Below, in pieces: positions 1 to 9,384 of a DNA stretch of 64,000 bases (within the stretch, counting starts at the first letter, position 1; the number at the start of each line of letters is the position of its first letter). The notes beneath the pieces are model-generated. The model did not search any database and was not told the DNA's origin. It saw only the letters and a program-made list of their open reading frames with translations. The position numbers and the translations under genes were made by a program. The DNA is from Halomonas sp. LR3S48 (GTDB lineage: Bacteria; Pseudomonadota; Gammaproteobacteria; Pseudomonadales; Halomonadaceae): the NCBI RefSeq assembly GCF_025725665.1, contig NZ_CP107009.1:3038001-3102000 (forward strand), read 5' to 3'.

Positions 1-407
1 TCCGGCGCCACCACCGGCTTCCATCCCTGCTCGGCATAGAGCGCCAGCACCCGCTTCAGCTGATTGCGGGAGGAGAGTTCGATGGGATTGCCCATCTTGT
101 CGTAGCAGTCATGGATCACCTGGGCGGTGGGCTCGAGCGCCCAGGGCACCGGATAGACCGCGGAGATATCGGGCCGGCACAGCATGTCGATATCGGCAGG
201 ATCGAGCAGTGAATAGTAGAGCTCGTCCTCGACGTAGTCACCGGTCACGGTCTGCAGCAGCACGCTTTCGGGAAGGCGCATGCCCTTCTCGGCCATGAAC
301 TTCGAAACCGGCGTGATCTTGCCGCGGGCGATGCCGGTAATGTCGCTGACCAGGCATTCCACCTCGGTGATGCGTCGCTCCTTCAGCCAGCTTTCCAGGT
401 CTTTCAT
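1..407 (-). CDS. puuA: Glutamine synthetase-family ligase, gamma-glutamylpolyamine synthetase-like (N-terminal part, cut by window edge)
   Basis: The reverse strand reads open from an ATG at 407 to the left edge, giving about 135 N-terminal residues. The start (MKDLESWLKERRITEVEC) and the following VSDITGIARGK stretch are typical of the beta-Grasp N-terminal domain of PuuA-type glutamine synthetase homologues, which ligate glutamate to putrescine or other amines using ATP. The ATP-grasp catalytic domain lies outside the window, so the substrate cannot be judged directly. It starts 38 bases after the stop of a PuuB-like flavin oxidase on the same strand, which supports a gamma-glutamylated amine pathway rather than nitrogen-assimilating GlnA. 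The symbol is by analogy; several paralogues of this family often occur in one genome. Confidence 0.75.
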   Translation of the reverse strand, partial: MKDLESWLKERRITEVECLVSDITGIARGKITPVSKFMAEKGMRLPESVLLQTVTGDYVEDELYYSLLDPADIDMLCRPDISAVYPVPWALEPTAQVIHDCYDKMGNPIELSSRNQLKRVLALYAEQGWKPVVAP

Positions 408-445
408 GGGAACCTCATTGCGGCCCGTCCCGGGCGTAACGTTCG

Positions 446-1741
446 TTATAGTCGGTCGCGCAGCTTGTAGAAAGCGGTGGCCAGCACCAGCAGCGGCGTA
501 CGCAGGCGCTCGCCGCCGGGAAAGCGACGATGAGGCATGGCGGCAAAGATGTCGAAACGCTCGCTCTGCCCGGCAATGGTCTCGCCGACCAGCTTGCCGG
601 CCAACCCGGCCAGCGCCATGCCGTGCCCCGAGTAACCCTGGGCATAGTAGACATTGTGGCCAAGGCGACCGAAGTCCGGTGCTCGATTGAGCGTGATCGC
701 CACGTCGCCGCCCCAACGGTAGTCGATGCGCACCCCTTCGAGCACCGGGAACAGGCGTGCGATCTTGGCGTCCATGCGCTGCTGCAAGCCGCGCGGCTCC
801 CGGCCATCGTAGCTGACTTCACCGCCATAGATCAGCCGCCTGTCGGCAGAAAGGCGGTAGTAGTCGAGAACGAAGTTAGCGTCGGACAGGGCATCGTTTT
901 TTGGCAGCACCTGAGTCGCCCGTTCTTCGCCCAGCGGCTCGGTGGCAACGATATAGTTGGCCGCGCGCATGATGCGCCCCTCCAACTCGGGTAGCAGGCG
1001 CCCCAGGTAGGCGTTGGCCCCCACCACCACGAAGTCGGCGCTGATCTCTCCTTGCGCCGTCACCACAGTGGCGGGCTGGCCGCGGCGAATGGCCAGGGCC
1101 GGGCTGTGCTCGTGGATCGCCACCCCCGCTCGCTGTGCCGCCCGCGCCAGGCCCAGGGTATAGTTGAGCGGGTGCAGATGACCGCCTTCGCTCTCATGGA
1201 GCGCGCCCGGGTATGCCTCGGTCGCCACCCTCTCGCGCAGCGCCTCGCCCTCGAGCCAGCTCAATGCCTCGTAGCCGTAATCACGAGCCAGACGCTCCTG
1301 CATCTGCTGCAACTCGCGTACGTGGCGCGGCTTCACCGCAGCATGCAGGTAACCCCAGGCGAGGTCGCACGGAATCGCATGGCGCTCGATGAGCTCCGTG
1401 GTCAGACGCACCGCCTCGCGGCTCAGTTCCCAGACGTCCCGGGCACGCTCACGACCGAGCGCCTGCTCCACGGTGGCAATATCGGTACCCAGACCGGGCA
1501 GGATCTGGCCGCCACTGCGTCCGGAGGCGCCGTATCCGATCTCTTGGGCTTCGAGCAACGCCACCGTGTAACCGCGCTCGGCCAGGTGAAGCGCCGCAGA
1601 GCAGCCAGTGACCCCCCCCCCGATCACACAGACATCGACCCGCTGCTGCCCGACCAGGGGTGGGCATGCCCGTTCGAGCCGCACCGAGATCGAATCGCGG
1701 TAGTAGGATGCGGGACTGTCGGTCTGGGCGGCAGTGGCCAT
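446..1741 (-). CDS. puuB: FAD-dependent oxidoreductase, gamma-glutamylputrescine oxidase-like (DAO family)
   Basis: A 431-residue protein of the D-amino-acid oxidase (DadA/OrdL/PuuB) family. An N-terminal Rossmann FAD-binding motif is visible (VCVIGGGVTGCSAALHLAER, about residues 37-56), followed by the family's GASGRSGGQ segment. A glycine-rich C-terminal motif (YYAQGYSGHGMALAGLAGKL) is typical of PuuB. It would oxidise a gamma-glutamyl amine to the aldehyde with release of ammonia and peroxide. An upstream in-frame start at 1783 exists, but ATG 1741 is preferred because an AGGA sits about 9 bases before it and the homology begins just inside. It is followed by the glutamine synthetase-like ligase, forming a two-gene unit. 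The actual amine is not defined by the sequence. Confidence 0.8.
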   Translation of the reverse strand: MATAAQTDSPASYYRDSISVRLERACPPLVGQQRVDVCVIGGGVTGCSAALHLAERGYTVALLEAQEIGYGASGRSGGQILPGLGTDIATVEQALGRERARDVWELSREAVRLTTELIERHAIPCDLAWGYLHAAVKPRHVRELQQMQERLARDYGYEALSWLEGEALRERVATEAYPGALHESEGGHLHPLNYTLGLARAAQRAGVAIHEHSPALAIRRGQPATVVTAQGEISADFVVVGANAYLGRLLPELEGRIMRAANYIVATEPLGEERATQVLPKNDALSDANFVLDYYRLSADRRLIYGGEVSYDGREPRGLQQRMDAKIARLFPVLEGVRIDYRWGGDVAITLNRAPDFGRLGHNVYYAQGYSGHGMALAGLAGKLVGETIAGQSERFDIFAAMPHRRFPGGERLRTPLLVLATAFYKLRDRL

Positions 1742-2093
1742 GCAGCGTATTCCTGAAGCGGTGAACCGTCTCATCGGAGGCAATCAGTCTGGCATCAAAC
1801 CGCCAGGACATGTCAAGTATTCAATAACGACTTTACTCGTTCCACCACACCAAAGGAACCCTCGAAAAAGAGCAGGAAAGGCACAACCATGCCTGATACC
1901 CCCTACACCATCGGCTTTCGCCATGGTTTCCCACCCTAGGCCTAAAGCCAAAAATGTCAATTAATGACCATCACACTGCTTCGAGCTCCAGCAAACTGCG
2001 GGATGGTGCTCGAAGCAGAGGGCTCGAGGAAGCCATGCCGTCAATGATTGACAAGCAGCCGGCGTGACAAGGCAGGGAAGGACGATTGACGCC
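1742..2093. other. Intergenic region with one 16-codon mini-ORF
   Basis: A 352-base gap between the 5' end of the PuuB-like oxidase and the 3' end of moeB, both on the minus strand. It contains a short reading frame on the plus strand, ATG at 1889 to TAG at 1939 (MPDTPYTIGFRHGFPP), preceded by AGGAAAGG at a suitable distance. The peptide may be a leader peptide, a decayed gene start, or chance. The region also has to hold the promoter of the oxidase. No RNA gene or clear terminator was recognised. Confidence 0.3.
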
Positions 2094-2849
2094 TCAGCGT
2101 GAGGCGCAGACCGGGCAAGCAGGATCACGTGGCACCTGGAAGTGGCGCCACTGTCCGTTAAGACCATCGAAGGTGGAAAGCCCGCGGTGCGCCACACCGG
2201 CACCACTGAGCAGCTTGACCGCCTCCAGCGCCTGGAAGCAGCCGATCAGCCCAACCAGGGGCGCCACCACGCCGCTCTCGGCGCAGCGCAACTCTTCGTC
2301 GCCGCCCTCTCCGGGAGGGTACAGGCAGGCGTAGCAAGGCGAGGAGGGGTCGCGCGGATCGAACACCGCCAACTGCCCCGAGAAGCGGATCGCTGCCCCT
2401 GAGACGAGCGGTACTCCGGCGCGTTGGCAGGCGGCATTGACCGCGTAGCGGCTGGAGAATCGATCGGTGCAATCGAGAACCAGATCGACCTCCGCCACCA
2501 GCGCATCGAGCGCCTCGCCGGAGAGATGCTCCTCGATCACGCGGATTTCACAGCCCGGATTGAGCGCCGCAGCGGAGTCGCGGGCGGAGCACGCCTTGTT
2601 GCGCCCCAGGTCGTCCATGCCATGGGCGATCTGGCGTTGCAGGTTGGAGAGCTCCACCTCGTCGGCATCGGCCAGGATCAGATGCCCCACCCCGGCGGCG
2701 GCCAGGTAGAGCGCCACCGGCGAACCCAGCCCACCGGCGCCCACCACCAATGCGCGCGAGGCCAGCAGGCGCTCCTGCCCCGCGATGTCGATCGCCTCCA
2801 GCATGATCTGCCGGCTGTAGCGCAGCAGCGCCTCGTCGTCCATTGCCAT
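2094..2849 (-). CDS. moeB: MoeB/ThiF/HesA-family adenylyltransferase (molybdopterin synthase sulfur-carrier activation)
   Basis: A 251-residue E1-like enzyme. The N-terminus LLRYSRQIMLEAIDIAGQE and the glycine-rich nucleotide-binding loop (VVGAGGLGSPVALYLAAAGVG) are diagnostic of MoeB/ThiF proteins. These enzymes adenylate the C-terminal glycine of MoaD or ThiS so that it can be thiolated. The two CxxC pairs that bind structural zinc are present (CYACLYP and the C-terminal CPVCASR). Two ATGs (2849 and 2843) are possible; the first shares one base with the TAA of the upstream lrp gene, so translation is probably coupled. The gene lies downstream of hemA-prfA-prmC, the usual place of moeB in gammaproteobacteria. 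Whether it serves MoaD, ThiS or both is not decidable here. Confidence 0.93.
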   Translation of the reverse strand: MAMDDEALLRYSRQIMLEAIDIAGQERLLASRALVVGAGGLGSPVALYLAAAGVGHLILADADEVELSNLQRQIAHGMDDLGRNKACSARDSAAALNPGCEIRVIEEHLSGEALDALVAEVDLVLDCTDRFSSRYAVNAACQRAGVPLVSGAAIRFSGQLAVFDPRDPSSPCYACLYPPGEGGDEELRCAESGVVAPLVGLIGCFQALEAVKLLSGAGVAHRGLSTFDGLNGQWRHFQVPRDPACPVCASR

Positions 2850-3349
2850 TACTTGTCTTCGAGCTCCTCGATGTCGGGTACGTAGAGCGTAAACTCCTCC
2901 TTGACCTCCTCCATCACCACGTAGCTCTTCGACTCCTTGACGCCGGGAAGTGTCAGCACCACGTCGCCAAGCAGTTGGCGATAGGCGGACATTTCGGGAA
3001 TCCGGCACTTGAGAATGTAGTCGAATTGCCCAGAGACCAGGTGGCACTCCTGAATCTGCGGCAGGCGGGAGACGGCGCGGCGGAATTCGTCGAACACCGC
3101 CGGCGACTGGGTCTCGAGACTGATCTCGACGAACACCAGCAGGTTGGCCTTTAGCGAACGCGGATTGAGTATCGCCTTGTAGCCGCGAATGACGCCGGAC
3201 TTCTCGAGGCGCTTGACGCGCTCCAGGCAGGGCGTGGTAGAGAGCCCGACCTGAGCGGCCAGGTCGACGTAGGAGATACGGGCGTTGTCCTGCAGGCAGC
3301 GCAGGATCTTGAGATCGATACGGTCGAGCGAGCGAGTCTTGGTTTTCAT
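2849..3349 (-). CDS. lrp: Lrp/AsnC-family regulator, closely resembling global Lrp
   Basis: A 166-residue protein with an N-terminal winged helix-turn-helix (LDRIDLKILRCLQDNARISY to LSTTPCLERVKRLEKSG, residues about 7-50) and a C-terminal RAM/AsnC effector domain (VSGQFDYILKCRIPE and the YVVMEEVKEEF end). The sequence is close in length and motif to leucine-responsive Lrp of enterics rather than to distant AsnC paralogues. The start at 3349 (MKTKTRSLDRIDLKIL) is chosen because homology begins there; the longer frame adds 40 unlikely residues. It is inserted between prmC and moeB and its TAA overlaps the moeB ATG by one base. A gap of about 180 bases separates it from prmC, so it may have its own promoter. 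Confidence 0.93.
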   Translation of the reverse strand: MKTKTRSLDRIDLKILRCLQDNARISYVDLAAQVGLSTTPCLERVKRLEKSGVIRGYKAILNPRSLKANLLVFVEISLETQSPAVFDEFRRAVSRLPQIQECHLVSGQFDYILKCRIPEMSAYRQLLGDVVLTLPGVKESKSYVVMEEVKEEFTLYVPDIEELEDK

Positions 3350-3528
3350 TATCGTGTCGCGGGAAGCCGAGTCAGAGTGAGTGAAGCGTCGCCATGGCAG
3401 CAAATCGACCTGAAAAAGCGCGGGAATCAGGCGCGGCGCTGGTGTTCGGTCACACAAACATGCCGACATTTGGTGTTATTTCCTGAACAGATGTACCACA
3501 GCGACCCCGACCCCTCCAATACGCCCAC

Positions 3529-4374
3529 TCAACGCTGACCAGGCCGCCGGCCGAACGTGACCCGCTCCTGCCCACCCAGATCCCGACGGCTGGCCACCTC
3601 GACATAACCGCCGCTCTTCAGCAGGCTGCGAACGGCGGCCGCCTGGTCGCAGCCATGCTCCAGGGCCAGCCAGCCTCCCGGCTCCAGATGGGCCATGCCC
3701 TGCTCGGCGAGGTGACGCAGGTCGGCCAGCCCGGCATCCGCTGCCACCAGCGCACTTTTGGGCTCGAAGCGCACGTCGCCCTGCGCCAGGTGCGGATCCT
3801 GCGCATCGATATAGGGCGGATTGGCCGCAATCAGGGTGAAGCACTCGCCGGCCAGGGCGGCAAACCAGTCGCTCAACGCAAAGCGCGCATTGGCAATGCC
3901 CAGCCGTCGAGCGTTGGACTCGGCCAACGTCACCGCCTCGGCCACCCGGTCGACGCCGAACGCTTCCCAGCCGGGGCGTTCGCTGGCAAAGGCCAGCGCA
4001 ATGGCGCCGGTACCTGACCCCAGGTCGAGCAGACGGCCCGACGGCTCATGCGCCAGCTCGAGCAGCACCTCCACCAGGGTTTCGGTATCGGGCCGAGGGA
4101 TCAAGGTATGCCGCGAGGTAGCCAGGGCGAGCCCCCAGAACTCCCGCTCACCGGTCAGGTAGGCCACGGGATGGCCCGCCGCGCGGGCCGCCACCAGGGC
4201 CTCGAAGCGAGCCCACGAGTATGTCGCCACCGTTCTGTCGCCCCAGGTATAGAGCCAGGTGCGATCGACGCCCAGCACATGGCACAACAACACCTCGGCA
4301 TCGAGCCGCGGACTGGCCGAACCCGACCGGGCCAAACGCCCGGCCGCCCGCGCCAGCAGCACGTCGAGACGCAT
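3529..4374 (-). CDS. prmC: Peptide chain release factor N5-glutamine methyltransferase
   Basis: A 281-residue class I SAM-dependent methyltransferase that methylates the glutamine of the GGQ motif in RF1 and RF2. The SAM-binding motif LDLGSGTGAIAL lies at about residues 117-128 and the substrate-glutamine motif NPPY at 185-188. An N-terminal helical domain that recognises release factors precedes them. Its ATG (4374) overlaps the TGA of prfA by one base (TGATG), so enzyme and substrate genes are translationally coupled, the standard arrangement. Length and motifs are normal for the family. Confidence 0.96.
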   Translation of the reverse strand: MRLDVLLARAAGRLARSGSASPRLDAEVLLCHVLGVDRTWLYTWGDRTVATYSWARFEALVAARAAGHPVAYLTGEREFWGLALATSRHTLIPRPDTETLVEVLLELAHEPSGRLLDLGSGTGAIALAFASERPGWEAFGVDRVAEAVTLAESNARRLGIANARFALSDWFAALAGECFTLIAANPPYIDAQDPHLAQGDVRFEPKSALVAADAGLADLRHLAEQGMAHLEPGGWLALEHGCDQAAAVRSLLKSGGYVEVASRRDLGGQERVTFGRRPGQR

Positions 4375-5462
4375 CAGGCTTCCTGCTGCAGCGCCGCGAG
4401 CTGGTCTGCCTGATGCTCGTGGACCAGGGGATCGAGGATCTCGTCGAGCTCGCCGGTCATGACCTCGCCAAGCTTGTAGAGGGTGAGATTGATGCGGTGG
4501 TCGGTCAACCGCCCCTGGGGGAAGTTGTAGGTGCGAATGCGCTCGCTGCGATCGCCCGAGCCGACCAGGCTGCGGCGCGTATCGGCCTGCTCACGCTGAC
4601 GCCCCTCCACGGCACTCTGCTTGAGCCGGGCAGCCAGCAGCGACATCGCCTTGGCCCGATTCTTGTGTTGGCTGCGCTCCTCCTGGCACTCGACTACCAC
4701 CCCACTGGGCAGGTGGGTTATGCGGATCGCCGAGTCGGTGGTGTTGACGTGCTGACCGCCGGCGCCGCTGGAGCGGAAGGTATCCACCCGCAGGTCGGCG
4801 GGATTGATGTCGACGTCGACGAGCTCGTCGGCCTCCGGCATGACCGCTACGGTACAGGCGGAGGTATGGATGCGCCCCTGGGACTCGGTGGCCGGCACGC
4901 GCTGGACGCGATGGGCGCCGGACTCGAACTTGAGCCGGGCATAGACCCCTTCGCCCTTCACCCGCGAAATGATCTCCTTGTAACCGCCCTGCTCGCCGTG
5001 GCTGGCGCTGATCACCTCGACCTTCCAGCCCCGCTTCTCGGCATAGCGGGAGTACATGCGAAACAGGTCGCCGGCGAACAGTGCCGCCTCGTCGCCGCCG
5101 GTACCGGCGCGAATCTCGAGGAAGACGTTGCGGCCGTCGTCGGGATCACGCGGAACCAGCAACTGCTTGAGCCGCACCTCCAGCGCCTCCAGCCGCTCCC
5201 GCCCTTCTTCCAGCTCCATCTGGGCCAGTTCGCGCATCTCGGCGTCGCTGTCTTCGGCCAATACCGCGGCGTCTTCCAGGTCGCTCTCGACCGCCCGGTA
5301 GTCGCGCCAGGCCTCGACCAGGTGCTCGAGTTCGGAATATTCGCGGGAGTAGTCGCGGAAACGAGGCTGATCGCTGATCACCTCGGGCTCCGCCAGCAAG
5401 GCGGCGAGCTCCTCGAAGCGTTCGACGAAGCCGTCGAGACGCTGGCGCAGGGTCGCTTTCAT
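4374..5462 (-). CDS. prfA: Peptide chain release factor 1
   Basis: A 362-residue class I release factor that ends translation at UAA and UAG. The universal GGQ motif is visible in [18 protein letters not shown] (about residue 233), and the tripeptide codon-recognition region reads [15 protein letters not shown]. The length equals that of typical RF1 proteins. It lies 11 bases after hemA and overlaps prmC by one base, forming the conserved hemA-prfA-prmC operon. Only the start at 5462 gives the full N-terminal helical domain. Confidence 0.97.
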   Translation of the reverse strand: MKATLRQRLDGFVERFEELAALLAEPEVISDQPRFRDYSREYSELEHLVEAWRDYRAVESDLEDAAVLAEDSDAEMRELAQMELEEGRERLEALEVRLKQLLVPRDPDDGRNVFLEIRAGTGGDEAALFAGDLFRMYSRYAEKRGWKVEVISASHGEQGGYKEIISRVKGEGVYARLKFESGAHRVQRVPATESQGRIHTSACTVAVMPEADELVDVDINPADLRVDTFRSSGAGGQHVNTTDSAIRITHLPSGVVVECQEERSQHKNRAKAMSLLAARLKQSAVEGRQREQADTRRSLVGSGDRSERIRTYNFPQGRLTDHRINLTLYKLGEVMTGELDEILDPLVHEHQADQLAALQQEA

Positions 5463-5473
5463 GGCGTGTCCTG

Positions 5474-6739
5474 TCAGGGTTTCGTTGATGGGGAGTCCAG
5501 CAGCAGCGCCTCGGCGGCGGTGAGCAGGTCGCGCCGCTCGCCGCCGGACGCCTCGCGCAGGGCCACCGTGGGCCGATGCAGCAAGCGATTGGTGAGCTGG
5601 TGCGCCAACAGGCGAATCACTTCTTCGGGGTCCTCTCCGCGCGCCAGCTTTGCCAGTGCCTGGCGCTCGGAGTGCTCGCGCAGCTCGGCCGCCTGGTCAC
5701 GGTAGCGCCGAATCAACTCCCCGCTGCTGCGAATGCGACGCTCGTGCAGCCAGACGTGCACGCCATGCTCGATCAGCGCTTCCGCCTGGTCGGCGGCCGC
5801 CTGGCGGTGGCGCCGGTTCTCCTGGATCACCTCGTTGAGGTCATCGACCGTATAGAGAAAGATGTCGTCCAGTTCACCGACCTCGGGCTCGATGTCCCGC
5901 GGCACCGCGATATCGACCATGAAGATCGGCCGGTGGCGGCGTTTCTTCAACGCCCGCTCCGCCATGCCCTTGCCCAGGATCGGCAGCGGTGCGGCAGTGG
6001 AGGAAATGACGATGTCGGCGCGAGCCAGAGCATCGGGGATCTCGTTGAGCGAGATCGCCTCGGCATTGAATTCGCTGGCCAGCAGCTCGGCACGCTCACG
6101 CGTACGGTTGGCCACGATCATGTTGCGCACACCGGCTTCGCGCAGGTGCCGCGCCACCAGTTCGATGGTTTCCCCGGCACCGATCAGCAGCGCCCGCGAG
6201 CGGCCGAAGTCATCGAAGATCCGGCTGGCCAGACTCACCGCGGCGTAGGCCACCGAAACCGGGTTCTGGCCGATGCCGGTGCGCGTGCGCACCTGCTTGG
6301 CCACCGCAAAGGTATGCTGGAACAGCAGTTCCAGCTCACCGCCCAACCCGCTTGCCTGGCGCGCCGACTGGTAGGCCTCCTTGAGCTGACCGAGGATCTG
6401 CGGCTCGCCCAACACCATCGAATCCAACCCCACCGCAACGCGCATCAAGTGACGCGCGGCATCGTTGTCAAGGTAGTGGTAGGCACAGGGTGTCAGCTCG
6501 TCGAGCGCCAACCCATGGAAATGGCTCAACCAGTCGAGAATGGTACGCTCGCCGCTCGGCTCGGTGACGCAATACAGCTCCGTGCGGTTGCAGGTCGAGA
6601 GCACCGCCGCTTCGTGCACCTGAGGCAGGCGGCGCAGCTCGGTCAACGCCGACTCGAGCTGAGCCGGGCTGAAGGCGACCCGCTCGCGCACCGCGACCGT
6701 GGCCGTCCTGTGGTTGATTCCAAGGGCAAGAAGCGTCAT
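5474..6739 (-). CDS. hemA: Glutamyl-tRNA reductase
   Basis: A 421-residue enzyme that reduces glutamyl-tRNA to glutamate-1-semialdehyde, the first step of the C5 route to haem and other tetrapyrroles. The catalytic cysteine is C50 in [12 protein letters not shown]; the NADPH-binding region ([20 protein letters not shown]) and the C-terminal dimerisation helix follow. It heads the minus-strand operon with prfA and prmC, and is divergent from the TPR lipoprotein gene. Because this genome also makes cobalamin late intermediates, HemA products could in principle feed both haem and corrins, although no corrin-ring genes are in the window. Confidence 0.97.
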   Translation of the reverse strand: MTLLALGINHRTATVAVRERVAFSPAQLESALTELRRLPQVHEAAVLSTCNRTELYCVTEPSGERTILDWLSHFHGLALDELTPCAYHYLDNDAARHLMRVAVGLDSMVLGEPQILGQLKEAYQSARQASGLGGELELLFQHTFAVAKQVRTRTGIGQNPVSVAYAAVSLASRIFDDFGRSRALLIGAGETIELVARHLREAGVRNMIVANRTRERAELLASEFNAEAISLNEIPDALARADIVISSTAAPLPILGKGMAERALKKRRHRPIFMVDIAVPRDIEPEVGELDDIFLYTVDDLNEVIQENRRHRQAAADQAEALIEHGVHVWLHERRIRSSGELIRRYRDQAAELREHSERQALAKLARGEDPEEVIRLLAHQLTNRLLHRPTVALREASGGERRDLLTAAEALLLDSPSTKP

Positions 6740-6807
6740 GCGTTAAGCGTCTTCGGTGATGTCGGCCAGCGGCACCGTAAATGAAAAAATCGTCTCTGCG
6801 GCGCTGC

Positions 6808-6816
6808 ATTCTATCA
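6808..6816 (-). promoter_or_regulatory. Candidate extended -10 promoter of hemA operon
   Basis: Reading the minus strand, TG-A-TAGAAT lies about 70 bases upstream of the hemA start. It matches an extended -10 element (TGnTATAAT) with one mismatch; no good -35 hexamer is seen at 17 bases, as is common for this promoter class. Assigned by eye only. Confidence 0.4.
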
Positions 6817-6972
6817 CAGCCTTCCGAACTCGGCGCCAGGCACGCGACTCCGGCTATTGACGCACGACAAGGTGGAACTCATTCGCCAAGCCACATCGTC
6901 GACGCAGCGATCCCTTTGCCCATGGGCTGCTAGCCGGTATGCTGGCAGCTCGGGACACCGGATGAGATACGC

Positions 6973-8727
6973 ATGCCCTCGACGCTGATACGCTCCTCAC
7001 GCCATGGACTGGCAGTGCTTGGTCTGACTGCCCTGCTGGGCGGCTGCCAAGGCCTGACCTCCTCCCCTCTTGCCACGTCTCATGAAGACCCCATGGCCTC
7101 GGCGCCCCCCATTGAGCACGGGCTGGACGCAGAGGGGCTGGCTACGCTGCTGACGGCCGAATTCGCAGGGCAGCGCGGCGACTATCGCCGTGCCACGCTG
7201 GGCTACCTGGCCATGGCCGAACGCTATAAAGCCGCGCCGCTGGCGGAGCGGGGCACGCTCGCCGCGCGCTTCAGTAACGACATCCTGCTGCTCGAACAGG
7301 CCGTTGGCACCTGGCACGACCTCGACCCGGCCGCGGAAGCCCCGCTGCGCCTGCTTGCCGGCCTGGCCCTGCAGCGCGGCGACTGGGCCAAGGCACTCGA
7401 TTTGCGCCTGGCATTGACCGAGCAGGGTCAGCACGCCGAACTGGCACTGTTCGCCGAACTGGCCCTGGAGTCGGGCACCGACCCGCTGCCCCTGCGCGAG
7501 CGGTTGCGGGAGTATCTCGACCGCACCGGGGCCAGCAATCACCCCCACTTTCACGACGCCGTGCTGGCCATGGCAATCCTCGAAGCCGCCACGGGCCAGC
7601 GCCAGCAGGCTGAGAGACGCCTGACCCTGCTCGAGCGCAATCACTCGGAGCTGCCCGCCCTGTGGCTGACGCGCGCCCAGTTGGCCCTGGAAGCCGAAAA
7701 TCCGCGCGAGGCCCGCGAGGCCGCCCGCCGAGGACTCGAGATCTCGCCCGGCGATCCACGTTTTCTGCTGCTGCTGGCACAAGCCGAGCTGATGCTGGGT
7801 AACGTGGCCGCCGCCGAGGAGCACACCTCGACCCTGATGGACGAACACGTCGGCAATCAGGAGCTGCACCTTTCGCTGGCCCGCCTCTATCTGGAGGGCG
7901 GTCACCTGGAGGCGGCCCGGCGTCTGCTGCTGCCGTTGGTCGGTAGTGACGAGCCCCCTCCCACGGCCTTCTACCTGATGGGCACCATCGCCGAGGAGGA
8001 AGGGGAAATCGACAACGCCCTGCTCTACTACCGCCAGGTGGCACCCGGCAGTGATTTCCTGCGCGCTCGCCTGCGTGCCGCCCAGATGCTGATCGAGGAC
8101 GAGCGCCTTCTCGATGCCCGTGCCTTCCTGCGAATCGAGCGCCTGCGCCACGAATCGCACTTCAGCGACCTGATCGTGCTGGAGGTGGAACTGCTCGACG
8201 AAGCCGGGCTGCACACCGAAGCCGACAGCCTGCTCGACCGCGAACTCTCGCGCACACCCAACGACGAGCCGCTACTCTACCTGCGTGCCATGCGTGCCTG
8301 GGAACGTGGCGACCTCGAGGCCATGGAGCGAGACCTGGGCCGCATCATCGAAGCCAACCCGAGGAACGCCTCAGCCCTGAATGCCCTGGGCTATACGCTG
8401 GCGGACCTCAACGACGACGAGCGCCTGGAGGAGGCTCGTGAGCTCATCGAACGCGCCCATGAACTCGAACCCGGCAACCCGGCGATCATGGATAGCCTGG
8501 GCTGGGTTCACTATCGACTGGGCGACCCCGAGCGCGCCCTGGCGTGGTTGGAGCGCGCCTACGCCGGCATGCCCGACCAAGAGATTGCCGCCCACCTGGC
8601 CGAGGTTCTGTGGGCGCTGGAGCGACATGACGACGCCCGACGCATCGTGGCGCAAACGCGAGACCGCTACGACGAACATCCGTTGATCGATGAGCTCCTC
8701 GAGCGCATCCCCGAACTGGCACCCTGA
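6973..8727 (+). CDS. Tetratricopeptide-repeat lipoprotein
   Basis: A 584-residue protein with a lipoprotein signal peptide (lipobox LLGGC, cysteine at residue 25) followed by a long alpha-helical repeat domain. Repeats of TPR type are clear in the second half (for example NARNALGYTLADLN-like and NPAIMDSLGWVHYRLGDPE segments), with consensus Gly-Ala-Pro spacing. It is probably anchored in the outer membrane as a scaffold. It lies 29 bases before lolB on the same strand, a neighbourhood conserved in Pseudomonas and Halomonas, which suggests an envelope role. No enzymatic motif is visible and the precise function is unknown. Confidence 0.85.
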   Translation: MPSTLIRSSRHGLAVLGLTALLGGCQGLTSSPLATSHEDPMASAPPIEHGLDAEGLATLLTAEFAGQRGDYRRATLGYLAMAERYKAAPLAERGTLAARFSNDILLLEQAVGTWHDLDPAAEAPLRLLAGLALQRGDWAKALDLRLALTEQGQHAELALFAELALESGTDPLPLRERLREYLDRTGASNHPHFHDAVLAMAILEAATGQRQQAERRLTLLERNHSELPALWLTRAQLALEAENPREAREAARRGLEISPGDPRFLLLLAQAELMLGNVAAAEEHTSTLMDEHVGNQELHLSLARLYLEGGHLEAARRLLLPLVGSDEPPPTAFYLMGTIAEEEGEIDNALLYYRQVAPGSDFLRARLRAAQMLIEDERLLDARAFLRIERLRHESHFSDLIVLEVELLDEAGLHTEADSLLDRELSRTPNDEPLLYLRAMRAWERGDLEAMERDLGRIIEANPRNASALNALGYTLADLNDDERLEEARELIERAHELEPGNPAIMDSLGWVHYRLGDPERALAWLERAYAGMPDQEIAAHLAEVLWALERHDDARRIVAQTRDRYDEHPLIDELLERIPELAP

Positions 8728-8756
8728 CGACCACCCACTGTCAACGAGACGAAGCC

Positions 8757-9377
8757 ATGAGACGCCCCTCTTCCGCGATACGATGGTTTACCGTGAGCCT
8801 CGCCCTTGCCCTGCTGGCCGGCTGCGCCACCCCGGGCACGACACCGGATGGCGAACGTGCGACCGATCAGTGGGAAGCCCAACAGGAACGCCTGGAAGCC
8901 CTGGACACCTGGATCCTGATCGGCAAGGCGGGATTGCGAACGCCCCGGGAAACGACCAGCGCCAACCTCGACTGGAGCCAGCACCCCCACTACTACCGCA
9001 TGCTGATCAGCGGGCCATTCGGCAGTGGCCGCAACCTGCTGGAAGGTCGCGAAGGACGCTTCTCGCTGACCAACGCCGAAGGGCGCTTCGAGGCCGCCAC
9101 CCCCGAGGCCCTGATGCAGCAGCAACTGGGCTGGTCGCTGCCGGTCAGTTCACTGGCCGACTGGATTCGCGGCCTGCCCGCCGACCATAGCCGCTACCGC
9201 CTGGAAGAGGACGAACGCGGCTTTCCCCAGCGGCTCGAACAGGATGGCTGGCAGATCGTCTATCGCGACTGGATGCAGGTCGAGTCGCTGTGGCTGCCGC
9301 GCCGCCTGGTCATGGAGTACGACGACCTGCACGTCACGCTGGTGGTCACGGAGTGGCGCCCCACGGTTGACGAGTGA
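8757..9377 (+). CDS. lolB: Outer membrane lipoprotein LolB
   Basis: A 206-residue lipoprotein with a clear signal and lipobox (LLAGC, cysteine at residue 23). LolB receives lipoproteins from periplasmic LolA and inserts them in the outer membrane. The body contains the expected W-rich beta-barrel-like segments (LDTWILIGKAGLR, TSANLDWSQHPHYYRMLISG, LQGLP-like SSLADWIRGLPA). Seven bases separate it from ispE, the conserved lolB-ispE-prs order. Confidence 0.93.
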   Translation: MRRPSSAIRWFTVSLALALLAGCATPGTTPDGERATDQWEAQQERLEALDTWILIGKAGLRTPRETTSANLDWSQHPHYYRMLISGPFGSGRNLLEGREGRFSLTNAEGRFEAATPEALMQQQLGWSLPVSSLADWIRGLPADHSRYRLEEDERGFPQRLEQDGWQIVYRDWMQVESLWLPRRLVMEYDDLHVTLVVTEWRPTVDE

Positions 9378-9384
9378 ATCGCTG

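Noticed and set aside
4221..5705. A 494-codon frame on plus across prfA and hemA
   Set aside because: Shadow of two universally conserved genes.
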